From: Archangium primigenium
Lineage (GTDB): Bacteria; Myxococcota; Myxococcia; Myxococcales; Myxococcaceae
Length of the DNA: 64,000 bases
Reading direction: 5' to 3'
NCBI RefSeq assembly: GCF_016904885.1
Contig: NZ_JADWYI010000001.1
Location: 1,054,001-1,118,000 of the forward strand
In this document: positions 41,523-48,764 of the stretch, one piece after another
How positions within the stretch are numbered: position 1 is the first letter of the stretch
Layout: each line of letters starts with the position of its first letter
Translations under genes and position numbers: made by a program
Notes under the pieces: model-generated
The model's database searches: none
The model's input: the letters and a program-made list of their open reading frames with translations, nothing else
What the model was told of the DNA's origin: nothing

Positions 41523-42779
41523 ATGACCGCTCCCACCGAGTCGTTCTGGCCCTGGCCCGCCGAGGACACGGCCCACGTGCCCTACCGCGTCTTCACCGAC
41601 GCGGCGCTCTTCCAGCGCGAGCAGGCGCGCATCTTCCAGGGGCCCACGTGGAGCTACGTGGGCCTGGAGGCCGAGGTGCCCGGGGAGGGGAGCTTCCGCA
41701 CCACGCACATCGGCGAGGTGCCCGTCATCCTCTCGCGGAGCGCGGACGGGCGGGTGCACGTGCTCGTCAACCGGTGCGCCCACCGGGGCGCCCTCGTCTT
41801 GCGCGAGGCGTGCGGCCAGAAGAAGCGCTTCAACTGCATCTACCACCAGTGGGGCTATGACCCGGACGGTACCCTGCGCGCGGTGCCCTTCAAGCAGGGC
41901 GTGGAGGGCCACGGCGGCTACCGCGACTCGCCCCTGGACATGAAGGCGCGGGGCCTGCGCGCGCTGCGCGTGGAGGTGCTCAACGGCCTCGTCTTCGCCA
42001 CCTTCCGCGACGACACGCCGCCCCTGCGCGACTACCTCGGGGGGGTGTGGCCCCAGCTCACGCGCGTGTTCGACGGGCGCCCGCTGGAGGTGCTCGGCTA
42101 CCTGCGCCAGCGCGTGAAGGCCAACTGGAAGCTCTACTTCGAGAACGTGAAGGACCCGTACCACGCGGGCCTGCTGCACCTGTTCGTGGCCACCTTCGGC
42201 CTGTTCCGCTCCACCCAGCGCGGCGAGACGCTGGCGGAGCCGAGCGGCTGCGGCCACCTGGTGTCCTACCAGTCCGGGGCCCAGGAGAAGACCGAACAGT
42301 ACGAGCAGCAGGGTCTGTCCACGTACCGCAAGGGCTACCGGCTGCGGGCGCCGGAGCTCATGCGCAAGCTGCCGGACCTGGACGACGACGTGGCGGTGTC
42401 CATCCAGACGGTGTTCCCGAGCCTCGTCATCCACCGCATCTCCAACAGCCTGGCCACGCGCCAGGTGCTGCCGAGGAGCGTGGACGAGTTCGACCTGGTG
42501 TGGACGTTGTTCGGCTACGCGGGCGAACCGACGGCGCTGCGCCAGCAGCGCATCCTCCAGGCGAACCTGGTGGGGCCCTCGGGCTACATCTCCCTGGAGG
42601 ACGTGGAGGCCCTGGAGGTGGTGCAGCGGGGCATCCAGGGCGAGCGCGGGGACGCGGCCTTCGTGGGCCTGGGCGGCACGCGGGTGCTGCTCGGCGAGCC
42701 GGAGCGGGACCTGGCCAACGAGACGGCCCTGCGCGGCTTCTGGAAGACGTGGCGGGGGTTGATGGAGCTCGAGGAGTGA
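41523..42779 (+). CDS. Rieske aromatic-ring-hydroxylating dioxygenase, alpha subunit
   Basis: This 418-residue oxygenase large subunit has the Rieske [2Fe-2S] ligands Cys85-x-His87 and Cys105-x2-His108 in its N-terminal domain. The catalytic iron site is ENVKDPYHAGLLH, with the bridging Asp211 and the iron ligands His214 and His219. Such enzymes add molecular oxygen to an aromatic ring or carry out related oxidations. The beta subunit gene follows after five bases. The ferredoxin and reductase normally needed are not encoded nearby. The substrate is unknown. Confidence 0.9.
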   Translation: MTAPTESFWPWPAEDTAHVPYRVFTDAALFQREQARIFQGPTWSYVGLEAEVPGEGSFRTTHIGEVPVILSRSADGRVHVLVNRCAHRGALVLREACGQKKRFNCIYHQWGYDPDGTLRAVPFKQGVEGHGGYRDSPLDMKARGLRALRVEVLNGLVFATFRDDTPPLRDYLGGVWPQLTRVFDGRPLEVLGYLRQRVKANWKLYFENVKDPYHAGLLHLFVATFGLFRSTQRGETLAEPSGCGHLVSYQSGAQEKTEQYEQQGLSTYRKGYRLRAPELMRKLPDLDDDVAVSIQTVFPSLVIHRISNSLATRQVLPRSVDEFDLVWTLFGYAGEPTALRQQRILQANLVGPSGYISLEDVEALEVVQRGIQGERGDAAFVGLGGTRVLLGEPERDLANETALRGFWKTWRGLMELEE

Positions 42780-42784
42780 ACGAC

Positions 42785-43264
42785 ATGGGCGAGGCCTCCG
42801 CGCGTTCCCGAGTGGAAGACCTGCTCTACCGCTACGCCGAGGCGCTGGACGACGGCGCGCTCGAGGACTGGCCGGCGCTCTTCACCGACGCGGGCGAGTA
42901 CCGGCTCATCCCGCGCGAGAACCACGCGCATGGCCTGCCCGTGTGCCTGATGCAGTGCGTGGGCCGGGGGATGATGGAAGACCGGGTGGTGGCCATCCGC
43001 GAGGCGAGCGTCTTCTCGCCGCACGTGTGCCGGCACCTCTACACCAACGTGCGCGTGGCGCCGGATCCCGAGTCGGGCGAGGACGCGTGGCACGCGCGGG
43101 CCAACTACGCCGTCTACCGGACGATGGGGGACGGGGAGACGCAGCTGCTGAGCGTGGGGCGGGTGCTGGCGCGGGTGCGGCTCGAACCGGTGCCGTGCTT
43201 CACGCGCATGGACGTGGTGTACGAGACGTTCCGGATTCCGGGGCTGCTCGTCTACCCGCTTTGA
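42785..43264 (+). CDS. Aromatic-ring-hydroxylating dioxygenase, beta subunit
   Basis: This 159-residue protein has the NTF2-like fold of dioxygenase beta subunits: DLLYRYAEALDDGALEDWPALF at the start, followed by ENHAHGLP and the strand pattern ending in FTRMDVVYETFRIPGLLVYPL. It binds the alpha subunit encoded five bases upstream to form an alpha-3 beta-3 type complex. Length is normal. It has no catalytic residues of its own. Confidence 0.85.
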   Translation: MGEASARSRVEDLLYRYAEALDDGALEDWPALFTDAGEYRLIPRENHAHGLPVCLMQCVGRGMMEDRVVAIREASVFSPHVCRHLYTNVRVAPDPESGEDAWHARANYAVYRTMGDGETQLLSVGRVLARVRLEPVPCFTRMDVVYETFRIPGLLVYPL

Positions 43265-43280
43265 CACGGGGAGCCAGACG

Positions 43281-44282
43281 ATGACACGGGTGTTCTACGA
43301 CGCGGACGCGGACGTGGAGGCGCTGCACGGGCTGACGGTGTCCGTGTTCGACTACGGGAGCGTGGGCCGGGCGCAGGCGTTGAACCTGCGGGACTCGGGG
43401 GTGCACGTGCTGGTGTGCGAGCACGCGGACTCGCCCGAGGCGCGGCGCGCGGCGGACGAGGGCTTCGAGTGCGTGGAGGCGCACGAGGCGGCGCGGCGGG
43501 GCGACGTGCTGGCGCTGCTGGTGCCGGACTTGGCGCAGGAGGCGCTGTTCCGCGAGGCCATCGCCCCCGAGCTGTCGCCGGGCAAGATGCTGCTCTTCTA
43601 CCATGGCTTCGCGCTGCACTACGGCCGGGTGCGGCCGCCCGCGGATGTGGACGTGGTGATGATCGCCCCCAAGGGCCCGGGGGACCTGCTCCGCCAGAGC
43701 TTTGTGGACGGCGAGGGCGTGCCATGCCTCGTGGCGGTGCACCAGGACGCCTCGGGCCACGCGTGGGAGCGGGCGCTCGGCTACGGCAAGGCGCTGGGCG
43801 CGACGCGCGCGGGGCTCATCGAGACGAGCTTTCGGGAAGAGACGGAGACGGACCTGTTCGGCGAGCAGGCGGTGCTGTGCGGCGGCACGACGGAGCTGGT
43901 GCGCGCGAGCTACGAGACGCTGGTGGAGGCGGGGTACGCGCCGGAAGTGGCCTACTTCGAGGTGCTGCACGAGCTGAAGCTGGTGGTGGACCTGATGTAC
44001 GCGCACGGGATTTCAGGCATGCGCGCGCGCATCAGCGAGACGGCGGTGTATGGGGATTTGACGCGGGGGCCGCGGGTGGTGGACGCGGGGGTGCGCGCGC
44101 GGCTGAAGGAGATATTGGGGGAGATTCAGGACGGCCGCTTCGCGCGCGAGTGGATGGCGGAGAACGCGGCGGGAAGGCCGAGGTTCAAACGACTGCTGGA
44201 GGAGTGTCGGAATCATCCCATCGAGGCGGTGGGACGGCGGCTGCGGGCGATGATGCCGTGGTTCAACCGCAAGCCGGGCTGA
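43281..44282 (+). CDS. Ketol-acid reductoisomerase-like protein (IlvC paralogue)
   Basis: This 333-residue protein is aligned throughout with class I ketol-acid reductoisomerases. The magnesium ligands and active-site residues are present: ETSFREETETDLFGEQAVLCGG (Asp191, Glu195), FEVLHELKLVVD (Glu227, Glu231), Ser252 and His108. But several otherwise strict residues differ: GYGSQG is DYGSVG (Asp24), HGFNI is HGFAL and GPGH is GPGD. It is encoded with a Rieske dioxygenase, not with ilvB/ilvN/ilvD, so it probably acts on a different 2-hydroxy-3-keto acid in a specialised pathway. The gene starts 16 bases after the beta subunit. Confidence 0.85.
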   Translation: MTRVFYDADADVEALHGLTVSVFDYGSVGRAQALNLRDSGVHVLVCEHADSPEARRAADEGFECVEAHEAARRGDVLALLVPDLAQEALFREAIAPELSPGKMLLFYHGFALHYGRVRPPADVDVVMIAPKGPGDLLRQSFVDGEGVPCLVAVHQDASGHAWERALGYGKALGATRAGLIETSFREETETDLFGEQAVLCGGTTELVRASYETLVEAGYAPEVAYFEVLHELKLVVDLMYAHGISGMRARISETAVYGDLTRGPRVVDAGVRARLKEILGEIQDGRFAREWMAENAAGRPRFKRLLEECRNHPIEAVGRRLRAMMPWFNRKPG

Positions 44283-44296
44283 TAGCGTCCGAGGCC

Positions 44297-44695
44297 ATGG
44301 GGCCGCCCCTCCTGCGCTCGGTATTGCTCGTCGATGACTCCTTGATGTTCCGCAAGCTGCTCGGGGACCTGTTCCGGGACCTCGGGGTGGCCGAGATCGT
44401 GGAGATGCCTACGGGCTGGGACGCGATGCAGTACCTGCGCGAGGGGAGGCCGGACCTCGTGTGCGTGGACCTGGTGCTGCCGGACGTGTCGGGCTTCGGG
44501 GTGTGCGAGCACATCCGGGCGACGCCGGGGCTCGAGCACCTGCCGGTGCTGGTGGTGAGTTCGCGCCACGAGCCCGAGGCCAAGGCCCGCGCCGAGCAGG
44601 CGGGGGCCACGGGCTACCTCGCCAAGCCCTTCACGGTGGAGGACTTCGGCGCCTGCGTGCGCCAGGTGCTGGAGACCGCGTCCGTCCGATCGTGA
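44297..44695 (+). CDS. CheY-like single-domain response regulator
   Basis: This 132-residue receiver domain has the acidic pocket (VDDS), phosphoacceptor in CVDLVLPDVSG, conserved threonine/serine segment VVSSRHE and lysine in AKPF. There is no output domain, so it may act by protein binding as CheY does. It follows the reductoisomerase-like gene by 14 bases, so it may share that transcript. The partner kinase is not evident. Confidence 0.85.
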   Translation: MGPPLLRSVLLVDDSLMFRKLLGDLFRDLGVAEIVEMPTGWDAMQYLREGRPDLVCVDLVLPDVSGFGVCEHIRATPGLEHLPVLVVSSRHEPEAKARAEQAGATGYLAKPFTVEDFGACVRQVLETASVRS

Positions 44696-44696
44696 C

Positions 44697-45434
44697 TCAC
44701 GGGTCGAGGGAGGTCGGCGGCCGGAGGGGGCGCTCCTTGGAGACGGGCAGGTAGCACTTGCCCTTGTGCTCGGCCTGGCTCGCGACGATGCAGGGCGCCT
44801 TCTGGGCGAGTTCCATCCAGCACCCGCCGTTGATCTCCACCTCACCCAGTGCCGGCACGCACGGCGTGGCGGCCTGATCACTGAAGGGCTTGGACGGCAG
44901 GGGATAGGCGATGGCCGCCTTGACGGGCGCCCGGTTGCCGAGAATCGGTGACAGGGTTGGGTCTGGCTTCGGCTGGAGGGTCAGCGCCCACAGGCCCACG
45001 CCCACCGTGAGCATGGCGACGCCTGCTGCCGCCCACCTCCACGGGTGGGCGGCCTTGGGTTGTTCTTGCTCCGGAGCCGGTGGCGGCCCGAAGAGGTGGG
45101 CTTCCAACTCGGGGTTGTCCTCCACGCGCTGGAACGCGGCGGTGCCCAGGGTGAGCACATCGGCCAGGTTGGTCGCCCGAGGTGAACCGGGGGGCGCCCG
45201 GTCCACCTCCAGCGTGATGACCGTGGGCTCCGTGCGGCAGGAGATCTTCAGCGCCCACTCGCCCTGGGGTCGCCAGTGCACGCGGTCGCCGGGGAGGAAC
45301 ATCAACACGGGCTTGCCCGTGTCCACGTGCCTCGCCTCGTGGAGCCGCCCCAGGTCCGGGCCCACCTCGTCGTAGGCCCGCCCGAGCCGGTACCCGCCCA
45401 CCACACCGCCCTCCCGCTCCTGGTCGTCCGCCAC
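44697..45434 (-). CDS. Membrane protein with kinase-N-lobe-like segment (paralogue A)
   Basis: This 245-residue protein begins with a segment resembling the small lobe of Ser/Thr kinases: GGYRLGRAYDEVGPDLGRL followed by HEARHVDTGKPVLMFL. No catalytic-loop HRD, DFG or ATP-binding lysine is found, so it is not an active kinase. A hydrophobic helix (AAAGVAMLTVGVGLWALTL) in the middle is a transmembrane anchor, and an about 80-residue C-terminal part with four Cys is probably periplasmic. The start is a GTG at 45434 with GGGAGGAGG six bases upstream. Two further paralogues (45451 and 48195) share the segment but lack the cysteine-bearing tail. Confidence 0.65.
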   Translation of the reverse strand: MADDQEREGGVVGGYRLGRAYDEVGPDLGRLHEARHVDTGKPVLMFLPGDRVHWRPQGEWALKISCRTEPTVITLEVDRAPPGSPRATNLADVLTLGTAAFQRVEDNPELEAHLFGPPPAPEQEQPKAAHPWRWAAAGVAMLTVGVGLWALTLQPKPDPTLSPILGNRAPVKAAIAYPLPSKPFSDQAATPCVPALGEVEINGGCWMELAQKAPCIVASQAEHKGKCYLPVSKERPLRPPTSLDP

Positions 45435-45450
45435 GGGGGCCTCCTCCCGG

Positions 45451-46017
45451 CTATTCGAGGTAGAGGGGAGCCTCCGCGTCGGTGCCGGGTGCCTCCTCAT
45501 CGTACTGGACCGGCGCGGGCGCGGGTTGCTTGTGCGACGCGGCCCACCAGTCCTTCACGACCGCGTTGAGCGCGAAGGCGAGCCCCAGCATGGACAGGAA
45601 GACGAGCACGCGGATCCACGGCGACTTCCACCCGTGCTGCACGTACCACCGCCACGAGAGCTGCCGACTGCGCGCGTCCTCGAAGTAGACGCGCAGGCTG
45701 GGCACGTCGTCCCACTTGAGCAGCATCTCCGTCATGCGCTGGAGCACCAGGTCGAGTTCCTCGCGGCTCAGCGTGGCCGGAATCTTGTGCACCCGGGTCA
45801 CCAGCGCGCCGTTGGGCCCGTCGCGGATGACCTCCAGGTCGCGCACGCCCTCGGCCTCCCAGCGCACGCCCTTGGCGCCCAGCAGCACGAGCGCCGGCGC
45901 CCCCGTGTCCACGTGCTGCGCCAGATAGACGCTGCCCACCCCGGGCGTCGTCTCGACACACTCCTGCAGGAGGAACGGCCCGTGCTGGGTGCCCTCCTCT
46001 CGCTTCTCATCCTCCAC
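45451..46017 (-). CDS. Membrane protein with kinase-N-lobe-like segment (paralogue B)
   Basis: This 188-residue protein has the segment GPFLLQECVETTPGVGSVYL and AQHVDTGAPALVLL, closely like kinase small lobes, but with no ATP-binding Lys (VALK is PALV) and no catalytic loop. A transmembrane helix (VLVFLSMLGLAFALNAVV) follows a basic stretch near residue 145. It lies 16 bases upstream of paralogue A on the same strand, so the two are probably cotranscribed. The 64-base region ahead of it is repeated ahead of paralogue C (48195). Confidence 0.65.
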   Translation of the reverse strand: MEDEKREEGTQHGPFLLQECVETTPGVGSVYLAQHVDTGAPALVLLGAKGVRWEAEGVRDLEVIRDGPNGALVTRVHKIPATLSREELDLVLQRMTEMLLKWDDVPSLRVYFEDARSRQLSWRWYVQHGWKSPWIRVLVFLSMLGLAFALNAVVKDWWAASHKQPAPAPVQYDEEAPGTDAEAPLYLE

Positions 46018-46060
46018 GCGCGTTCCCTTCGCGAGGGCGTGACCAAACCTTCCCCCACTG

Positions 46061-46124
46061 CGCGCGTAGGGAACCGGATCTGACCTTTGAAGTCAAGTCG
46101 TGCACAGGTCCTCCGAGGTCAGGT
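46061..46124 (-). repeat. 64-base repeat ahead of paralogue B
   Basis: This segment matches 48701-48764 colinearly at 52 of 64 bases. It contains the promoter region of the minus-strand paralogue. The end (CTCCGAGGTCAGGT) corresponds to the last codons of the DUF4116 gene in the other copy. Confidence 0.75.
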
Positions 46125-46232
46125 CAACTCACTGGGATGGATGCTCTCGGAAAAGGCTGTTGGGTCGTGGCGAGCGGAAATTTGACGAGCCTGGAGCGGT
46201 CGGGGTCTCCTCCCTGCGGGAGCCATCACACG

Positions 46233-47501
46233 ATGCGGGCGCGACAACTCACCATCACGGGATTCCGTGGAATCGGACAGCTGGACCTTCACCTGGGGCC
46301 TTCCCTGACGGTGCTGGTCGGGGTGAATGGCTCGGGCAAGACGACGATCCTGGACGCGCTCGCCCTGCTCATGATGCCGCTTCAAGACCGCATCATGGGA
46401 ATCAAGAAGAAGTGGACCTCCCGGCTCGCGCCCTCCGATGTCAACGCGCAGGTGCCAGAGGCGCGGCTCGCCCTGCGGGCGGACGTGGACACGACGCCGC
46501 TGTCCTGGGGCTTGGTGGTGCGTCGAAACTTCTCCCAAGTGGCGGTCGCGGAAGATGCCGCGGCCATCCACCGCTTCGCGCATGACCTGCTCGCACGCCA
46601 GCACAAGGAGGCGGGCGTCGATGTGCCCCTCACGGTCTACTTTCCGACCAACCGGGCCGTGCTGGACATTCCCCAGCGGATCCGGACGCCGCACGTGTTC
46701 GACCAGCTCGCGGCGTACGACAACAACCTCGAGGAGAACTCCAGCAACTTCCGGCTGTTCTTCGAGTGGTTCCGAGCGCGGGAGGATGTCGAGAACGAGG
46801 CACGGCGAGATGACCCGCTCCGGCGAGATGCCCAACTGGAGGCCGTCCGTGACGCCGTGGGCTCCTTGCTGCCCGGCTTCACGGATTTGCGCATCCGGCG
46901 ACAGCCCACGCTGGCCATGACGGTGAAGAAGGGAGAGGAAGTCCTGGCGGTGGATCAGCTCTCGGCTGGAGAGAAATGCCTCCTCGCGCTCGCGGGGGAC
47001 CTGGCGCGTCGATTGGCGCTGGCCCACCCAAACGCCCCCAAGCCCTTGGACGCTCCGGCATTGGTGCTCATCGACGAAATCGAATTGCATCTCCATCCGG
47101 CGTGGCAGCGAGGTGTCATCACCGCCTTGCTTCGGACGTTCACGGGCTGCCAGTTCGTCATCACCACGCATTCGCCCCAGGTCTTGAGCGAGGTCCATCC
47201 GGAGAACATCCTCTTGATGCGCCAGCGGGACGGAGCGGTCGAGGTCCAGGGGGCGGAGAGTTCGTTCGGGCGGGACTCGAACTGGATTCTCAAGACCGTC
47301 ATGGGCGTTGACGAGCGTCCGCATCGAGTGGAGATGCGCCTGCGGGGCTGTTTTCAACTCATCGACGAAGGGCGGCTCGCGGAGGCCCGGCGGGAGAAGG
47401 ACGCGCTCGCGAGCGAGATTGGTGACGACGACCCGGAGCTGTTTCGGGCCGAGCTGCTCCTCCGGCGCAAGGAGTTGCTGACGCGTGCGCCCCATTCATA
47501 A
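46233..47501 (+). CDS. ptuA: PtuA-like AAA/SMC-type ATPase of a Septu defence system
   Basis: This 422-residue ABC/SMC-like ATPase has Walker A GVNGSGKTT (residues 30-38), ABC signature LSAGEK and Walker B ALVLIDEIELHLHP, with the H-loop in TTHSPQVL. It opens with LTITGFRGIGQLDLHLG, the RecF/OLD-like N-terminal strand. It pairs with an HNH nuclease gene that starts within its last 17 bases, the arrangement of Septu (PtuA-PtuB) anti-phage systems. ATG 46233 starts at the conserved strand; an in-frame ATG at 46137 would add 32 unlikely residues. No reverse transcriptase gene is present, so it is not a retron. Confidence 0.8.
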   Translation: MRARQLTITGFRGIGQLDLHLGPSLTVLVGVNGSGKTTILDALALLMMPLQDRIMGIKKKWTSRLAPSDVNAQVPEARLALRADVDTTPLSWGLVVRRNFSQVAVAEDAAAIHRFAHDLLARQHKEAGVDVPLTVYFPTNRAVLDIPQRIRTPHVFDQLAAYDNNLEENSSNFRLFFEWFRAREDVENEARRDDPLRRDAQLEAVRDAVGSLLPGFTDLRIRRQPTLAMTVKKGEEVLAVDQLSAGEKCLLALAGDLARRLALAHPNAPKPLDAPALVLIDEIELHLHPAWQRGVITALLRTFTGCQFVITTHSPQVLSEVHPENILLMRQRDGAVEVQGAESSFGRDSNWILKTVMGVDERPHRVEMRLRGCFQLIDEGRLAEARREKDALASEIGDDDPELFRAELLLRRKELLTRAPHS

Positions 47502-48159
47502 AGGCGTCGCTCCCGCCTCTTTCGCGACGTGGACGTCCTCCCACTCCCAGGTCGCTCTGCCCGACTGGGAGGCGTTCTCGAAGCGGTTTCCCACCATCAA
47601 GAGCGCGCTGAAGGCGGCACTCGTCCAAGAGCAGTTCGGCGTGTGTTGTTACTGCGAGCGTGACCTCACGGGGGGCGCGCACATCGAGCATCTGATGCCC
47701 AAGTCCTTGGCCTCGGCGCTGACGTACGACTACGCGAATCTGCTGGCCTCGTGTGAAGGCGAGAAGGGCAAGGGTCGCGCGCCCGAGACGTGCGGTCATC
47801 TCAAGGGCACGCGGGCGCTGCCCATCCACCCGCTGATGCCGGATTGCAGTGCGTATTTCGTGTTCAGTTCCTCGGGGACCGTCGGGCCTTCCCCAGAGGC
47901 GGCCCGGCATGCTCCGGCGCTCGGCTCCATCTCGATCCTCGGTCGCGACAGCGCGCGCATCGTCGCTTTGCGGCGAGTGGCCATCGCGGACATCGAGGCG
48001 CAGTTGCCTCCGCCCGGAGCCACACCCGAGGCGAAAGCCCTTTTGCTGGCCGAGGTCCAGCGGCTGCTCGTGGCGTACTCGGCACCAGATGCCAACGGAC
48101 GACTCGCTCCCTTCGCGACCGCCGTGGTGCAGCACCTCGAGCGTTACCTCACGCCGTGA
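47485..48159 (+). CDS. ptuB: PtuB-like HNH endonuclease of a Septu defence system
   Basis: This 224-residue HNH-type nuclease has the pattern CCYCERDL (Cys54/Cys57), HIEHLMPKS (His66, Glu68, His69) and NLLASC (Asn85, Cys90), the metal-finger layout of the HNH family linked to Septu and some retrons. The start is a GTG at 47485, inside ptuA, which implies translational coupling. The opening MRPIHKG matches the usual PtuB beginning. It probably cuts DNA or RNA of phage-infected cells under control of the ATPase. Confidence 0.8.
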   Translation: MRPIHKGVAPASFATWTSSHSQVALPDWEAFSKRFPTIKSALKAALVQEQFGVCCYCERDLTGGAHIEHLMPKSLASALTYDYANLLASCEGEKGKGRAPETCGHLKGTRALPIHPLMPDCSAYFVFSSSGTVGPSPEAARHAPALGSISILGRDSARIVALRRVAIADIEAQLPPPGATPEAKALLLAEVQRLLVAYSAPDANGRLAPFATAVVQHLERYLTP

Positions 48160-48194
48160 GAGGCGCCGGTGGCGGGTGATGTGCTGCCCTTGTC

Positions 48195-48659
48195 CTATTG
48201 ACGCGGGAAGTGACGCAGCGCCATCAGGACGACCAGGACGAGCAACACGGCGGCGGCGAGCCACCCGGTGCGCCAGGCGAGCGCGAGCCATGCGGCCAGC
48301 GAGCGACGGGGCCTCCGCGCCCGCCAGTGCGCGCGCACCCGGGCGTTGTGCTCCACGCCGCGCACCAGCTCCTCCATCAGGTGCAGCAGGATCATCAGGT
48401 CCGCGCGCGTGGCCGTAGCGGGGGCCTCGTGGATGCGCAGCCGCACGCCGCGCTGAGGGCCTCCCCCGGAGAGCTCCAGCTTCCAGGCGCCCTGGGTGTG
48501 CCACGTCGTGCCCCGGGCGCGCAGCATCACCAGGGCCGGCGCGCCCGTGTCCACGTGGTGGGCCACGTAGATGTCGCCCACGCCCGGCACCGCCTGGACG
48601 CACTTGCCCAGCACGAAGGCCCCGATCCGGGTGCCCTCGGCGCTCTTCTCTTCCTCCAC
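48195..48659 (-). CDS. Membrane protein with kinase-N-lobe-like segment (paralogue C)
   Basis: This 154-residue protein has the segment GAFVLGKCVQAVPGVGDIYV and AHHVDTGAPALVML, nearly the same as paralogue B (45451), followed by a helical region and a C-terminal transmembrane helix (LAAAVLLVLVVLMAL). There is no ATP-binding lysine, HRD or DFG. It is preceded by the 64-base repeat at 48701-48764, whose end coincides with the stop of the DUF4116 gene at 48759. The functional partner is probably the upstream DUF4116 gene. Confidence 0.65.
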   Translation of the reverse strand: MEEEKSAEGTRIGAFVLGKCVQAVPGVGDIYVAHHVDTGAPALVMLRARGTTWHTQGAWKLELSGGGPQRGVRLRIHEAPATATRADLMILLHLMEELVRGVEHNARVRAHWRARRPRRSLAAWLALAWRTGWLAAAVLLVLVVLMALRHFPRQ

Positions 48660-48700
48660 GGCCGACCCTTTCGGGAGGACGTGCGTCGTCCCTCCCCGTC

Positions 48701-48764
48701 GGCGCGCAGGGAACAGGAGATGACCTTGGAAGTCAAGTCAGGTGCCTGTCCTCCGAGGTCAGGT
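48701..48764 (-). repeat. 64-base repeat ahead of paralogue C
   Basis: Colinear with 46061-46124 (52 of 64 bases identical). It includes the stop codon of the DUF4116 gene at 48759 and the promoter region for the gene at 48195. Confidence 0.75.

Noticed and set aside
46233-48159. Retron with reverse transcriptase
   Set aside because: The ATPase and HNH genes resemble retron partners, but no reverse transcriptase or structured RNA gene is present.
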